Notes: a model not told the origin generated them from the sequence alone. DNA of 64,000 nucleotides from Faecalibacterium taiwanense (GCF_036632915.2 NZ_CP155552.1:2294001-2358000); one strand, 5' to 3'; counted from the stretch's first letter, positions 15,820 through 24,962 are shown. A program made the numbers and translations.

Positions 15820-17307
15820 TTAAATTCTGTAAAATCTTGCCCGCTTGTGCAGGTTCAGCGGGTCGTCGGGCATGGGCGGCGCAGCACAGCGCACCGGCGG
15901 GCTGATAGGGTTCTCCATCAGCACATAGCGGCACTCGTCGTAAATGTGATCCTCCTGCCGGGTGTCGATGTCCTCCACGTTGCTTTCGTCGTACACAAGG
16001 TTCGGGATCGTGCGGATAAAGTGCTTGCAGGTATTGAACACCTGAAACATCGGCCTGCCGTCCGCATCAAAATTCAGCCGGTAGTGGAACTGCATCTTGC
16101 CCGCAAGCCGGGTGTTGTCGCCGGGGGACCAGCGCAGGAAGTTCGGGCTGCGCTCCATCATAGCGGCAATGCTCTCGCCGCGGCTCTCATCAAAGATGGC
16201 CGGATCGGCAATGCCGTGGATCACCCTGCCGCGCAAAAGCGGGTCGTTCTGCTCTGCCTCCCGGATGCGCCGGGCCTGTTCCACCGGGTCGATGCGCAGG
16301 CCCTCGTTCGGCCTGCCGGTGCAGCCGTACAGCTCCTTGATGCGGTACAGCCGCCCCTCCTCGTCCGCTGCGTACCACCCCACCGAGAACGGCTTGGAAA
16401 AGCCAAAGTCGAACCCGCGGTAGAGCTGCCAGTGCTTCGGGATGGTGAACGGTGCGATCACATGGGTCCAGCGCTGGTCTTCGTAGTGGGCCGGGTCGTT
16501 GCGCCATTCGGTAAACACCTGCCCGGAAAAGCTGTCCCAGCTGCCGTAGAGCAGCGCCTGCTTTTCCGCTTCCGGCATACTGGCAAGGCTTGCAAGGTAG
16601 CCGGGGTCGTTTGCCAGCAGGGCGGGGTTATCAAAAATGCTGGAAGGGATGAACACCCGCGCCCGCTGCAGCTTCTGTTCGGTGCCGTCCGGCAGCTTTA
16701 CCGTGTATTCTTCGGTGATAGGCGTGCCGGGCGGTGCAGGCGTGATGAACCGTGCCTTCACCCACCCGTGGCCGATGCCGCCGGGATTGGTGGTGGCCCG
16801 CATGTACACCCGGGTGCCCGGGCCTGTGGGACGGTTGCGGCTCATCATGTAGCTGTACTCTTCCCATTCAAAGTGGGTCAGCTCGTCAAAGCCGATAAAA
16901 TCGAAGGCCTTGCCCTGATAATTGGTACGGTCCTTGGTGTACTGCATGGAGCCAAAGTAAATTTTTGCCCCGCTGGGGAAGTTCCACACATGGGCCGTGG
17001 CGTTGTACTGTGCCTGCGGGAACGCCCTGTGGTAGTACACCTGGCTCTTGTCCACCAGATCAGAAAGCTGCGGGTAGGTCTTGCGCAGGATCAGCGCCCG
17101 GTAGTGTGGAATGTGCACCTGCCGCAGCGCTTCGATCACCAGCGCGTCGCTCTTGCCGCCGCCTGCTGCACCGCCGTACAGCGCTTCCGGTTCCGGGCGG
17201 CTCATAAATTCGGCCTGCCGCGGCTGGGGCCGCCAGACCACCGGCACTCTTGCTTGTACAATGCTCATGGTTCTTCCTCCACCGTCGGCAGCAGCACCAC
17301 GCCGCAC
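15820..17307 (-). CDS. Phage terminase large subunit
   Basis: DNA packaging ATPase and nuclease, 495 aa. The Walker A is GGAAGGGKSDAL near residue 46, Walker B is FIGFDELTHF near 136, and the C-terminal RNase H-like nuclease is marked by YRGFDFGFSKPFSVGWYAAD and by the later DPAIFDESRG. I think translation may begin at the internal MSIVQARVPVVWRPQPRQAE (ATG at about 17268, GGAGGAAGAACC before it), giving about 482 aa; the upstream 13 residues are low-complexity. It would feed DNA through the adjacent portal. Confidence 0.85.
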   Translation of the reverse strand: MRRGAAADGGGRTMSIVQARVPVVWRPQPRQAEFMSRPEPEALYGGAAGGGKSDALVIEALRQVHIPHYRALILRKTYPQLSDLVDKSQVYYHRAFPQAQYNATAHVWNFPSGAKIYFGSMQYTKDRTNYQGKAFDFIGFDELTHFEWEEYSYMMSRNRPTGPGTRVYMRATTNPGGIGHGWVKARFITPAPPGTPITEEYTVKLPDGTEQKLQRARVFIPSSIFDNPALLANDPGYLASLASMPEAEKQALLYGSWDSFSGQVFTEWRNDPAHYEDQRWTHVIAPFTIPKHWQLYRGFDFGFSKPFSVGWYAADEEGRLYRIKELYGCTGRPNEGLRIDPVEQARRIREAEQNDPLLRGRVIHGIADPAIFDESRGESIAAMMERSPNFLRWSPGDNTRLAGKMQFHYRLNFDADGRPMFQVFNTCKHFIRTIPNLVYDESNVEDIDTRQEDHIYDECRYVLMENPISPPVRCAAPPMPDDPLNLHKRARFYRI

Positions 17308-17546
17308 TCCGCTCCTTCTGCCTGTGCCCCCTGATCGTTCAGGGTCTTGGCTACACCGGCCAGATCCTTGAGCACCGCCGTGGCCTCCTTGAGGTCTTTC
17401 ATGGTGCCTGCTTCCGATGCGCCTTCCTTTTTTGCCGCCTTCTGCCGGGCATTCAGTTCCCGCACCTGCTGTGCCAGCAGGGTGCTCAGGGTGTCCGTGG
17501 CTCGGCTCAGGCTGGCCAGCCCTCTGGCCTGTTTTGTCTGCCCCAT
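17265..17546 (-). CDS. Possible small terminase subunit or packaging accessory protein
   Basis: A 93-aa Ala/Lys/Gln-rich helical protein (MGQTKQARGLASLSRATDTL onward) overlapping the start of the terminase gene. Position first in the packaging operon suits a small terminase, but it is short and has no clear HTH. ATG at 17546 has AAAGGAG about 15 bases upstream, so the start is uncertain; a GTG at 17633 opens the frame further upstream. Confidence 0.55.
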   Translation of the reverse strand: MGQTKQARGLASLSRATDTLSTLLAQQVRELNARQKAAKKEGASEAGTMKDLKEATAVLKDLAGVAKTLNDQGAQAEGAECGVVLLPTVEEEP

Positions 17547-17834
17547 GGTGTTGGGTATCAGCTCCTTTCCGCCCTGGTGTGCTGGGCTATGGCAAAAGGA
17601 TACCACTGGTGCTGCTTTCCCAACAGTGTGCACTTTTGCAGGGCCATAGCGTATATTTTAAATTTAAGAATCCGATTCGTATACTTTTGTCCCTTGTAAT
17701 TCATCGCTGTTTCGTATCTTTTCAAAAGCAGTGTTTTTTCTCCATCAAAATTTGTGGCAGACCCGCAGAAAACCTTCAAAGTCATACTCATTTGCGATTT
17801 TTGGACAGAAAATGAAAAAAGTGTGTTTATTCTG

Positions 17835-17864
17835 TGGACAAATGCTTTTGTAAAATGTTACAAT
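17835..17864 (+). promoter_or_regulatory. Predicted promoter of the purine permease gene
   Basis: TGGACA at 17835-17840 and TACAAT at 17859-17864, 18-base spacing, 64 bases from the start. I looked for a purine riboswitch core in 17634-17927 and see none; the rest of this stretch is AT-rich and empty. Confidence 0.5.
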
Positions 17865-17927
17865 AGGTTCTGTTCTTTCTCGTCCCACGCACGGACGGGA
17901 TGTTTTATCTGAATCAGGAGGTTCCTC

Positions 17928-19298
17928 ATGTTAGAAAACATCTTTCATCTGAAGGAGAACCACACCGATGTCAAGACCGAGATCATGGCAGGTATCACCA
18001 CCTTCATGACCATGGCTTACATCCTTGCGGTCAATCCCAACATCCTTTCTGCTTCCGGCATGGATTCGGAAGCCGTTCTGATCGCCACCGCGCTGGCATC
18101 CTTTGTTGGCACTGCGCTTATGGCTCTGCTTGCCAACTATCCGTTTGCACTGGCACCCGGCATGGGCCTGAACGCCTACTTCTCCTACACGGTCGTTCTC
18201 ACCATGGGCTACAGCTGGCAGTTGGCCCTGATGGCCGTCTTTGTAGAGGGCATCATCTTCATCGTGCTGTCCCTCACCAATGTCCGTGAGGGCATCTTCA
18301 ATGCCATCCCCATGACCCTGAAGAGCGCCGTCAGCGTGGGCATCGGCCTGTTCGTTGCTTTCGTTGGCCTGCAGAATGCAAAGCTGATCGTCAACAGCGA
18401 TTCCACCCTCGTCACCTACCAGCACTTCAAGGGCGAGACCTTCTCCAGCGTGGGCATGGGCGCGATCCTTGCCCTGTTGGGTATCGTGATCACCGCCATC
18501 CTGCTGGTAAAGAAGGTCAAGGGCGGCATCCTGTACGGCATTCTTATCACCTGGGTGCTGGGCATCCTCTGCGAGATCGCCGGCATCTATGTTCCCAACC
18601 CCGACGCAGGCATGTACTCCGTCATTCCCACCGCTTTTGTCAGCTTCGACTTCTCCGCGCTGGGCAAGACCTTCGGTCAGGTATTCAAGACCGATTTCTC
18701 CGGCGTTGGCATCCTGAACTTCTTCGCCGTCATGTTCTCCTTCCTGTTCGTTGACCTGTTCGATACTCTGGGCACCCTGATCGGTGTTGCCTCCAAGGCC
18801 GACATGCTGGACGAGGACGGCAAGCTGCCCCACATCAAGGGCGCACTGATGGCCGACTCCATCGCCACCTGCGCAGGCGCTGTGCTGGGCACTTCCACCA
18901 CCACCACCTTCGTCGAGAGTGCTTCCGGCGTTACCGAGGGCGGCCGCACCGGTCTGACCGCTATGACCACCGGCATCCTGTTCCTGCTGGCCACCATCTT
19001 CAGCCCTCTGTTCCTCACCATCCCGTCCTTTGCAACGGCTCCGGCCCTGATTATCGTGGGCTTCTACATGATGGGCTCTGCCGTCAAGATCGACTTCAAT
19101 GACCCCAGCGAGGGCATCCCCGCCTTCCTGACCATTCTGGCCATGCCCACCGCTTACAGCATTTCCGAGGGCATCGCCATCGGCGTGATTTCCTGGACCC
19201 TGATCAATCTAGTCACCGGCAAGGCCAAGGAAAAGAAGATCAGCCCCCTGATGTATGTGCTGACCGTGCTGTTCATCCTCAAGTACGTGTTCCTCTAA
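17928..19298 (+). CDS. NCS2-family purine permease (PbuG/AzgA type)
   Basis: A 456-aa membrane transporter with about 13 membrane segments. Family marks include TEIMAGITTFMTMAYILAVN at the start, APGMGLNAYFSYTVV near 80, LFVDLFDTLGTLIGVA near 265 and the GTSTTTTFVESASGV loop near 325. The sequence is of the guanine/hypoxanthine/adenine proton symporter branch rather than uracil or xanthine branches. ATG has AGGAGG at 8 bases. Monocistronic with its own terminator. Confidence 0.92.
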   Translation: MLENIFHLKENHTDVKTEIMAGITTFMTMAYILAVNPNILSASGMDSEAVLIATALASFVGTALMALLANYPFALAPGMGLNAYFSYTVVLTMGYSWQLALMAVFVEGIIFIVLSLTNVREGIFNAIPMTLKSAVSVGIGLFVAFVGLQNAKLIVNSDSTLVTYQHFKGETFSSVGMGAILALLGIVITAILLVKKVKGGILYGILITWVLGILCEIAGIYVPNPDAGMYSVIPTAFVSFDFSALGKTFGQVFKTDFSGVGILNFFAVMFSFLFVDLFDTLGTLIGVASKADMLDEDGKLPHIKGALMADSIATCAGAVLGTSTTTTFVESASGVTEGGRTGLTAMTTGILFLLATIFSPLFLTIPSFATAPALIIVGFYMMGSAVKIDFNDPSEGIPAFLTILAMPTAYSISEGIAIGVISWTLINLVTGKAKEKKISPLMYVLTVLFILKYVFL

Positions 19299-19317
19299 GC
19301 CGCCGATCTTACCGCAA

Positions 19318-19357
19318 GCAAAAAAGCTCCCGTCCTGATGATGGACGGGAGCTTTTC
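19318..19357 (+). terminator. Terminator of the purine permease gene
   Basis: AAAAGCTCCCGTCC/GGACGGGAGCTTTT stem with a 7-base loop; symmetric tracts make it bidirectional. Confidence 0.85.
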
Positions 19358-19436
19358 TGCTTCCTATGATCCGGAACAGCCTGCGCATTCGCTCCGGGCT
19401 GTCCGGCGTGGAACTATTCTTTTTTAGCAATCGGGG

Positions 19437-19640
19437 TTATTTGCGCCGCGGGTGGATATGCACTTCCGGGATAGCCACGTTATCATAGTGGATCGGCTTA
19501 TCTGCCGCCGGAGTGCCGTCCGCATCCGTATGATGTGCCACCTTGCCGGTATGGATCTCCGGCACGGCCACGGTTTCTTCCTCATGGGGATGCTCCCGCT
19601 TTTTTCCGAGCCACGTTTTCAGATGGTGATAAAGCGACAT
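19437..19640 (-). CDS. Small His-rich protein with an internal duplication
   Basis: A 67-aa soluble protein rich in histidine (12 of 67 residues). The segment VAVPEIHTGK near residue 24 returns as VAIPEVHIHP near 55, so the protein looks like a duplicated short unit. GGAGA precedes the ATG. It lies downstream of gltS on the same strand, 52 bases away. Metal binding is possible but untested. No family recognised. Confidence 0.6.
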   Translation of the reverse strand: MSLYHHLKTWLGKKREHPHEEETVAVPEIHTGKVAHHTDADGTPAADKPIHYDNVAIPEVHIHPRRK

Positions 19641-19692
19641 TTCACGTCTCCTTTCCCGGTGCGGAAGCCCGCCCGAACTGTAAAGATCAGCT

Positions 19693-20880
19693 TCAGATAA
19701 AATTGATGAACACCGTAATGACCAGACTGTTCAAGAAGTCCGCAAACAGACTGCCCACCAGCGGGATCAGCAGATACGCCTTGACCGAGGGCGAATATTT
19801 ATCGCAGATGGCCTGCATGTTGGCCATAGCGTTGGGCGTTGCGCCCATGCCAAAGCCGCAGGTGCCGGATACGATCACCGCCGCGTCGTAATCGCGGCCC
19901 ATGATGTTGAACACTACCAGCACCACATACAGGATCATGAACAGGGTCTGTCCGGCCAGCAGCACGATCAGCGGCAGGGCCAGCTCTGCCAGCTGCCACA
20001 GCTTCAGGGTGATCATGGCCATACCCAGGAACAACGAAAGGCAGATGCCGCCAATGTCATTGATCTCGCCCATATACACGGTGTAGCCGCCTCCATACTC
20101 ACCCACATTGCGGATGATGGCCGCCGCGATCATGGCACCGATATAGATGGGGAAGGTCATGCCCGTCAGGCTCAGAAGTCTGGACAGCACCGTGCCGATG
20201 CCCATGGCGACGATCAGCTGGAAGCTTGCCGCCGGGTACATGGTGGTGTGGCGCTCGTGCTTCATTTCTTCTTCCACCAGCAGGCTGTCATCCTCCGGTA
20301 CCACCGTGGCCAGCAGGTTGTGCCGCTCAATGAGCATCTTACCGATGGGGCCGCCCATCATGCTGCCCGCGATCAGGCCATAGGTGGCCGCTGCCGTACA
20401 CAGGGTGGTGGCCCCCTGAATGCCAAAGTCCTCCAGCACCGGGCCAAAGGCACCGGCGGTGCCGTGACCGCCCACCATGGGGATGGAGCCGGTGCAAAGG
20501 CCCACCAGCGCATCCACGCCCAGCAGCTTTGCCAGCCCCACGGCTACAAAGTTCTGGCTGACGATCAGCACGATGACCACGCCCAGAAACACGATCATCG
20601 CTCTTCCACCGCTTTTCAGCACCTTGAGGTTTGCCTGGAAGCCCACCGAGGTGAAAAACATCACCATGCAGACTTCCTTTAGAATATCATCAAATGCAAA
20701 CTCGGCAACGCCGGTCACATAGCATACACAGGTAAAAATGGCGAACAGCACGCCGCCAATGACCGGAGCCGGAATGCAGAAACGTTCCAGCACCTGCACC
20801 CTTGCCCGCAAAAATTTGCCCAGCATCAGCACCAGCACAGCAACGGCCAGTGTCTGATACATATCCAATTCGATCTTCAT
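19693..20880 (-). CDS. gltS: Sodium/glutamate symporter
   Basis: A 395-aa membrane protein of the GltS (ESS) family. The two inverted-repeat halves each carry a glycine-rich re-entrant loop: GSIPMVGGHGTAGAFGPVLE near 132-150 and SGTCGFGMGATPNAMANMQA near 338. About 10 membrane segments. It moves glutamate with Na+. The gene directly follows a TAXI-type binding protein (14-base gap), an unusual partner because GltS needs no binding protein. Confidence 0.93.
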   Translation of the reverse strand: MKIELDMYQTLAVAVLVLMLGKFLRARVQVLERFCIPAPVIGGVLFAIFTCVCYVTGVAEFAFDDILKEVCMVMFFTSVGFQANLKVLKSGGRAMIVFLGVVIVLIVSQNFVAVGLAKLLGVDALVGLCTGSIPMVGGHGTAGAFGPVLEDFGIQGATTLCTAAATYGLIAGSMMGGPIGKMLIERHNLLATVVPEDDSLLVEEEMKHERHTTMYPAASFQLIVAMGIGTVLSRLLSLTGMTFPIYIGAMIAAAIIRNVGEYGGGYTVYMGEINDIGGICLSLFLGMAMITLKLWQLAELALPLIVLLAGQTLFMILYVVLVVFNIMGRDYDAAVIVSGTCGFGMGATPNAMANMQAICDKYSPSVKAYLLIPLVGSLFADFLNSLVITVFINFI

Positions 20881-20894
20881 TGCTCTACTTTCCC

Positions 20895-21884
20895 TCAGTT
20901 CCCAGCCGCTTCATCGACCGTAATTCCTGCCGCCATATAATATGCGGCCGCGCCCGCATGGAACGGGATGCCAACGCCCTCTACTGCGTTTTCCTCCGGG
21001 TCCAGCGGGATGCCCAGCTGCTCTTCCAGCCCTTCCCGGCTGGAGAACAGAAGCTGTGTCAGCTGCTGCACCTGCTTTGCAGGCAGCGCGTTGCTGGCCA
21101 GCAGAACGGCTTTCACGCCCACCGTCTGCACTTCCTCCGTCTGGCCGGGATAGGTGCCTGCCGGCAGCGTAACGCCGCTGTAGGCGCTGTAAGCGCTCTG
21201 CAGGCGCTGTGCTGCCGCACCGTCCACGTTCAGCAGCCGGATGCCGCACTCGCCTGCCAGAGCGGTCAGCACCGAGCTGGGCGCGCCCACCGTCATAAAG
21301 ATGGCATCCACCCTGCCCGCCTTCAGCTGGGCAGCGGCATCCTCATAGTTCAGGTTTACCATGCTCACCATCTTGTCGTTCAGACCATAGGCAGATAAGA
21401 TCTGCCGTGCGTTCTGCTCCGAACCAGATTCCTCCGCGCCGATGCTCACTGTCCTGCCATGCAGGTCCTCAATGGACTGGATGTCGGAATCCGCCCGCAC
21501 CACCACCTGACAGGTCTCGGTGTACAGCGCTGCCACGGCACCAAAGCCCCGGCTTTCCTCCTCGTCGGCAAAGATGCCGGTCTGGTCATAGGCATCCTGC
21601 ACAAGGTCTGCCTGTGCAATGGCCAGCTGCAGATATTCGCCGGCCAGCAGACGCAGGTTCGCTGCGGAACCGGCGGTAGCCTTCAGCTCCACCTGCCCGT
21701 TGTCCGTCTCATTTTCCAATGCCGCGAACCGCTCACCGAACTCCCGGTAGATGCCGCCCTCGCCAGCCACGCCGAAGCGCAGCCGTTTAACGGTCTCCAC
21801 CGACGAGCATCCGCTCAGCAGTGCTGCTGCCAGCAAAGCTCCGGCCAGCACCGCCGCGAGCCATTTCTTTTTCAAGATCACCAC
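20895..21884 (-). CDS. TAXI-type TRAP solute-binding lipoprotein
   Basis: A 329-aa binding protein. Signal peptide with lipobox LLSGC puts the mature cysteine near residue 26, so it is anchored outside the membrane. The mature part shows RFGVAGEGGIYREFGERFA, TAGSAANLRLLAGEYLQLAI, QVVVRADSDIQSIEDLHGRT and VSIGAEESGSEQNARQIL, the TAXI-family pattern. Normally TAXI proteins serve a 4TM/12TM TRAP permease; none is nearby, and gltS follows instead. Ligand might be glutamate or a related acid; inference. Confidence 0.85.
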   Translation of the reverse strand: MVILKKKWLAAVLAGALLAAALLSGCSSVETVKRLRFGVAGEGGIYREFGERFAALENETDNGQVELKATAGSAANLRLLAGEYLQLAIAQADLVQDAYDQTGIFADEEESRGFGAVAALYTETCQVVVRADSDIQSIEDLHGRTVSIGAEESGSEQNARQILSAYGLNDKMVSMVNLNYEDAAAQLKAGRVDAIFMTVGAPSSVLTALAGECGIRLLNVDGAAAQRLQSAYSAYSGVTLPAGTYPGQTEEVQTVGVKAVLLASNALPAKQVQQLTQLLFSSREGLEEQLGIPLDPEENAVEGVGIPFHAGAAAYYMAAGITVDEAAGN

Positions 21885-21981
21885 TCCTCTTCCTGCCGCC
21901 GCAGTGCGGCAGAGCTTTTATCCTAAATTATACGCACATTGCGGATGAAATGCAATCACCTGCTGCAGAAAAGGAATGCAC

Positions 21982-22302
21982 TTACCCTCCGAACAGCCCG
22001 AAGAAGCTGGTATGGGTCACCCCCAGCACAAGGAACAGTGCGATCAGTGCAAACAGCACTCCGATGATAATATCCATCTGGTGCACGGTCAGCGGAAAAT
22101 GATCATACATCTTTTCTTTCGCATTCACAAAGTTTTTGTCGCCGTTGTTGAGCAGGCTCTTTTTGCCTTCCTCAAAATCCACCTTCTGCGCGGCCAACTC
22201 TGCCTGCTCCTGTGCAAGCTGTTCTTCCCGGGCCGCAAGGGCAGCTTCCCGCCGGGCAAGCTCCTCTGTGAACTGCTCCCTTGTTCGGTTTTCCTGTGCC
22301 AT
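21982..22302 (-). CDS. Coiled-coil protein with one C-terminal membrane segment
   Basis: A 106-aa protein: residues 1-60 form a Glu/Ala/Gln-rich coiled coil (REAALAAREEQLAQEQAELA), then a linker, then one membrane helix near 77-100 (MDIIIGVLFALIALFLVLGV) with a Gly/Phe tail. ATG at 22302 follows AGGAGG by 7 bases. Tail-anchored topology, function unknown. It sits between the mgl operon and the TAXI gene, both on the same strand. Confidence 0.72.
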   Translation of the reverse strand: MAQENRTREQFTEELARREAALAAREEQLAQEQAELAAQKVDFEEGKKSLLNNGDKNFVNAKEKMYDHFPLTVHQMDIIIGVLFALIALFLVLGVTHTSFFGLFGG

Positions 22303-22353
22303 AAGCACACCTCCTGATGGTGTTTTTCTTTATGATACCACACAAATGCAAAT

Positions 22354-22390
22354 AAAAAAAGCGGGCCGTCTGCCCAAAAGCAGACGACCC
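22354..22390 (-). terminator. Terminator of the mgl operon
   Basis: On the minus strand GGGTCGTCTGC/GGCAGACGGCCC stem followed by GCTTTTTTT, shortly after the mglC stop. Confidence 0.82.
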
Positions 22391-22403
22391 ACAGAAAAAG
22401 CTC

Positions 22404-23402
22404 TTACTTCTTTGCCAGATACTTGCGGATATCGATAGCCACAGCCACGATAATGACCAGGCCCTGAACGATGTAGGTGTAGGAGGAGTTCACGTTCATG
22501 AACTGCAGCGCCACCTTCATCAGCTCAAAGACCAGAACGCCGACCAGAACGCCGGGCACAGTGCCGACACCGCCGGTGGTGGAAACACCGCCGATGGTGC
22601 AGGCTGCGATGGCGTCCAGCTCATAGCCCTGTGCGGTGTTGACGGATGCGCCGCCGGACTTTGCAGCCAGCAGGCAGCCTGCCAGACCGAACATGCAGGA
22701 AGCCAGGATGTAGATGCGGATCTTGGTGGCGTTGACGTTGACACCGGCCACCTCAGCAGCAGCCTCGTTGCCGCCGATGGCGTACATGTACTTGCCGTGA
22801 CGGGTCTTGTTGTACAGGAACCAGAAGCACCCGGCCACGATCAGAGCGATCCAGATCAGCACAGGCACACCGATGATAGTGTTGGAGGCCAGAGAGGTGA
22901 AGTTTTTGTTCAAAGAGCCGATGGGGGTACCGCCGGTGTACACAAGGCAGATACCGTAGACCACCTGCTGCATACCCAAGGTAGCAATGAAGGGCTGCAC
23001 CTTCAGGTAGCTGACCACCAGACCATTGCACAGACCCACGATGGCGCAGATGGCAATGACCAGAATGAACACCACCGGGGTGGACAGGGTGGGCATATTG
23101 GGGTAGAACTTGCCGGAAGCGCCTTCGGTCTGCGCAAAAATGCAGGCCAGACATGCGGCAAAACCAGCCAGACGGCCAGCGGACAGATCGTTACCGGTGG
23201 TGATCAGGCAGCCGGAAATGCCCAGCGCGATGATGTAGCGGATGGACACGTTCTTGAACAGGTTGATCATGTTGGTGCCGGAGAAGAAGTTGGGGTGAAT
23301 GATGCCAACGATCAGAGTGATGGCCAGCATCATCATGATAATGGCGTTGTTGCTGAGCCACTTGCCCACAGCCTTGCCATTCAATTTTTTGGTAGCTTCC
23401 AC
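22404..23402 (-). CDS. mglC: Galactose/methyl-galactoside ABC transporter permease
   Basis: A 332-aa permease of the MglC/RbsC family with about 10 membrane segments. The signature region TGGTPIGSLN, GNEAAAEVAGVNVNATKIRI and QGYELDAIAACTIGGVSTTGGVGTVPG-type core (read as YELDAIAACTIGG, then GVGTVPGVLVG) is typical of sugar permeases. It is the third gene of mglB-mglA-mglC, 18 bases after mglA. Confidence 0.92.
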   Translation of the reverse strand: MEATKKLNGKAVGKWLSNNAIIMMMLAITLIVGIIHPNFFSGTNMINLFKNVSIRYIIALGISGCLITTGNDLSAGRLAGFAACLACIFAQTEGASGKFYPNMPTLSTPVVFILVIAICAIVGLCNGLVVSYLKVQPFIATLGMQQVVYGICLVYTGGTPIGSLNKNFTSLASNTIIGVPVLIWIALIVAGCFWFLYNKTRHGKYMYAIGGNEAAAEVAGVNVNATKIRIYILASCMFGLAGCLLAAKSGGASVNTAQGYELDAIAACTIGGVSTTGGVGTVPGVLVGVLVFELMKVALQFMNVNSSYTYIVQGLVIIVAVAIDIRKYLAKK

Positions 23403-23420
23403 GATAGACAGCCTCCTTAA

Positions 23421-24962
23421 TTACTGATTTGCCGCAGCTGCGTCAGGTGCGGTCTCGAACTGGGTAGCCAGCGCCATGATGTTCTCCTGCGTGGCATCCT
23501 TGCCGTCGATAAAGCCGGTGATACGGCCATCGCACATGACCATGACACGGTTGGACATACCGATGATCTCGCTCATTTCAGAGGAAATCATGATAATGCT
23601 CTTGCCCTGCTTGGCCAGATCGGCGATGATGCAGTAGATCTCGTACTTTGCACCAACGTCGATGCCACGGGTAGGCTCGTCCAGAATGAGAACATCGGGG
23701 TTGTTGGCCAGCCACCGGGCGATCAGCACCTTCTGCTGGTTGCCGCCGGAAAGGCTCTTGATCTGGGTCTTGGGGCTGGGCACCTTGATGGCCATCTTTT
23801 CCTTGTTGGTAGCCACCAGATCCAGGATCTTCTTGTCGTCCAGCATGATGGGGCCCTTGCGCAGGGCATCCAGCGATGCAATGGAGATGTTATCCGCAAC
23901 ACTCAGCACACCCATGATGCCGGTGGCACGGCGGTCCTCGGTCAGCAGAGCCACGCTCTTCTGGATGGCGTCGCGGGGCTGCTTGATGTTCACCTCTTCG
24001 CCCTTGATCCACACCTTACCGGAGGTATGGGCACGCAGGCCGAAGATGCCTTCCATCAGCTCGGTGCGCTGTGCGCCCACCAGACCGGCCACGCCCAGGA
24101 TCTCGCCTTTTTTGACCTCGAAGCTGCAGTGGCGGAAGGAGCGCGGATGGATGGAGGTGAAGTCCTCCACCTTCATCATCACCTCGTCCGAGGGATGGTT
24201 CTCCAGCGGGGGATACAGGTTCGACAGCTCACGGCCGACCATCTTTGCAATGATCTCTTCCTTGGTCATGTTGGCAACGTCCCACTTGCCGATGTACTGG
24301 CCATCGCGCATGATGGTGACTTCGTCCGCGATCACCTTGATCTCGTCCATCTTGTGGCTGATATAGACCAGTGCCACGCCCAAAGCCTTCAGCTCGCGCA
24401 TGATGCGGAACAGCGACTCAACTTCGTTTGCGGTCAGTGAGGAAGTGGGTTCGTCCAGGATCAGCACCTTGCAGTTTGCGGAAACAGCCTTTGCAATTTC
24501 CACCATCTGCATCTGTGCGATGCTCAGAGAGCCAAGCTTTGCACGGGGATTGATCTCCAGCTTCAGCTTTTTCAGCAGCTCCTCCGTATCCTTGTACATT
24601 TTGGCGTGATCCACCACCGTAACAGGGCCGTACTTTTTGGTGGGGTAGCGGCCCAGCCAGATGTTCTCGGCCACGGTGCGTGCCGGGATCGGCTGCAGTT
24701 CCTGATGCACCATGGCAATGCCGCGGTTCAGTGCATCCAGAGGGGTGGTGATGGTAACTTTTTCGCCCTCGTATTCAATTTCGCCCTCGTCCATCTTGTA
24801 AATGCCAAACATGCATTTCATCAGTGTGGACTTACCGGCGCCGTTTTCACCCATCAGCGCCATGACCTTACCGGGGCGAAGCTCCAACTGGGCGTGATCC
24901 AGCGCTTTGACGCCGGGGAAGGTCTTGACCACGCCTTTCATTACCAGACGGTATTCTGACAT
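23421..24962 (-). CDS. mglA: Galactose/methyl-galactoside ABC transporter ATP-binding protein
   Basis: A 513-aa protein with two ATPase domains. Domain 1 has GENGAGKSTLMK near 37, LSIAQMQMVEIAKA and LILDEPTSSL; domain 2 has a degenerate A site (GVAGLVGAQRTELMEGIFG) and LSGGNQQKVLIARWL with LILDEPTRGIDVGAK, the usual asymmetry of MglA/RbsA proteins. It energises import through MglC of the sugar delivered by MglB. Confidence 0.93.
   Translation of the reverse strand: MSEYRLVMKGVVKTFPGVKALDHAQLELRPGKVMALMGENGAGKSTLMKCMFGIYKMDEGEIEYEGEKVTITTPLDALNRGIAMVHQELQPIPARTVAENIWLGRYPTKKYGPVTVVDHAKMYKDTEELLKKLKLEINPRAKLGSLSIAQMQMVEIAKAVSANCKVLILDEPTSSLTANEVESLFRIMRELKALGVALVYISHKMDEIKVIADEVTIMRDGQYIGKWDVANMTKEEIIAKMVGRELSNLYPPLENHPSDEVMMKVEDFTSIHPRSFRHCSFEVKKGEILGVAGLVGAQRTELMEGIFGLRAHTSGKVWIKGEEVNIKQPRDAIQKSVALLTEDRRATGIMGVLSVADNISIASLDALRKGPIMLDDKKILDLVATNKEKMAIKVPSPKTQIKSLSGGNQQKVLIARWLANNPDVLILDEPTRGIDVGAKYEIYCIIADLAKQGKSIIMISSEMSEIIGMSNRVMVMCDGRITGFIDGKDATQENIMALATQFETAPDAAAANQ

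Noticed and set aside
13996..17334. An open frame of more than 1,100 codons on the plus strand opposite portal and terminase
   Set aside because: It mirrors the minus-strand coding frames; the terminase and portal motifs are unambiguous, and the long antisense frame follows from high GC in codon position three. Its His/Val/Leu-rich composition is typical of such shadows.
17634..17927. Purine riboswitch upstream of the purine permease
   Set aside because: No TATA..GATATGG or similar core and no P1-P3 layout is visible.
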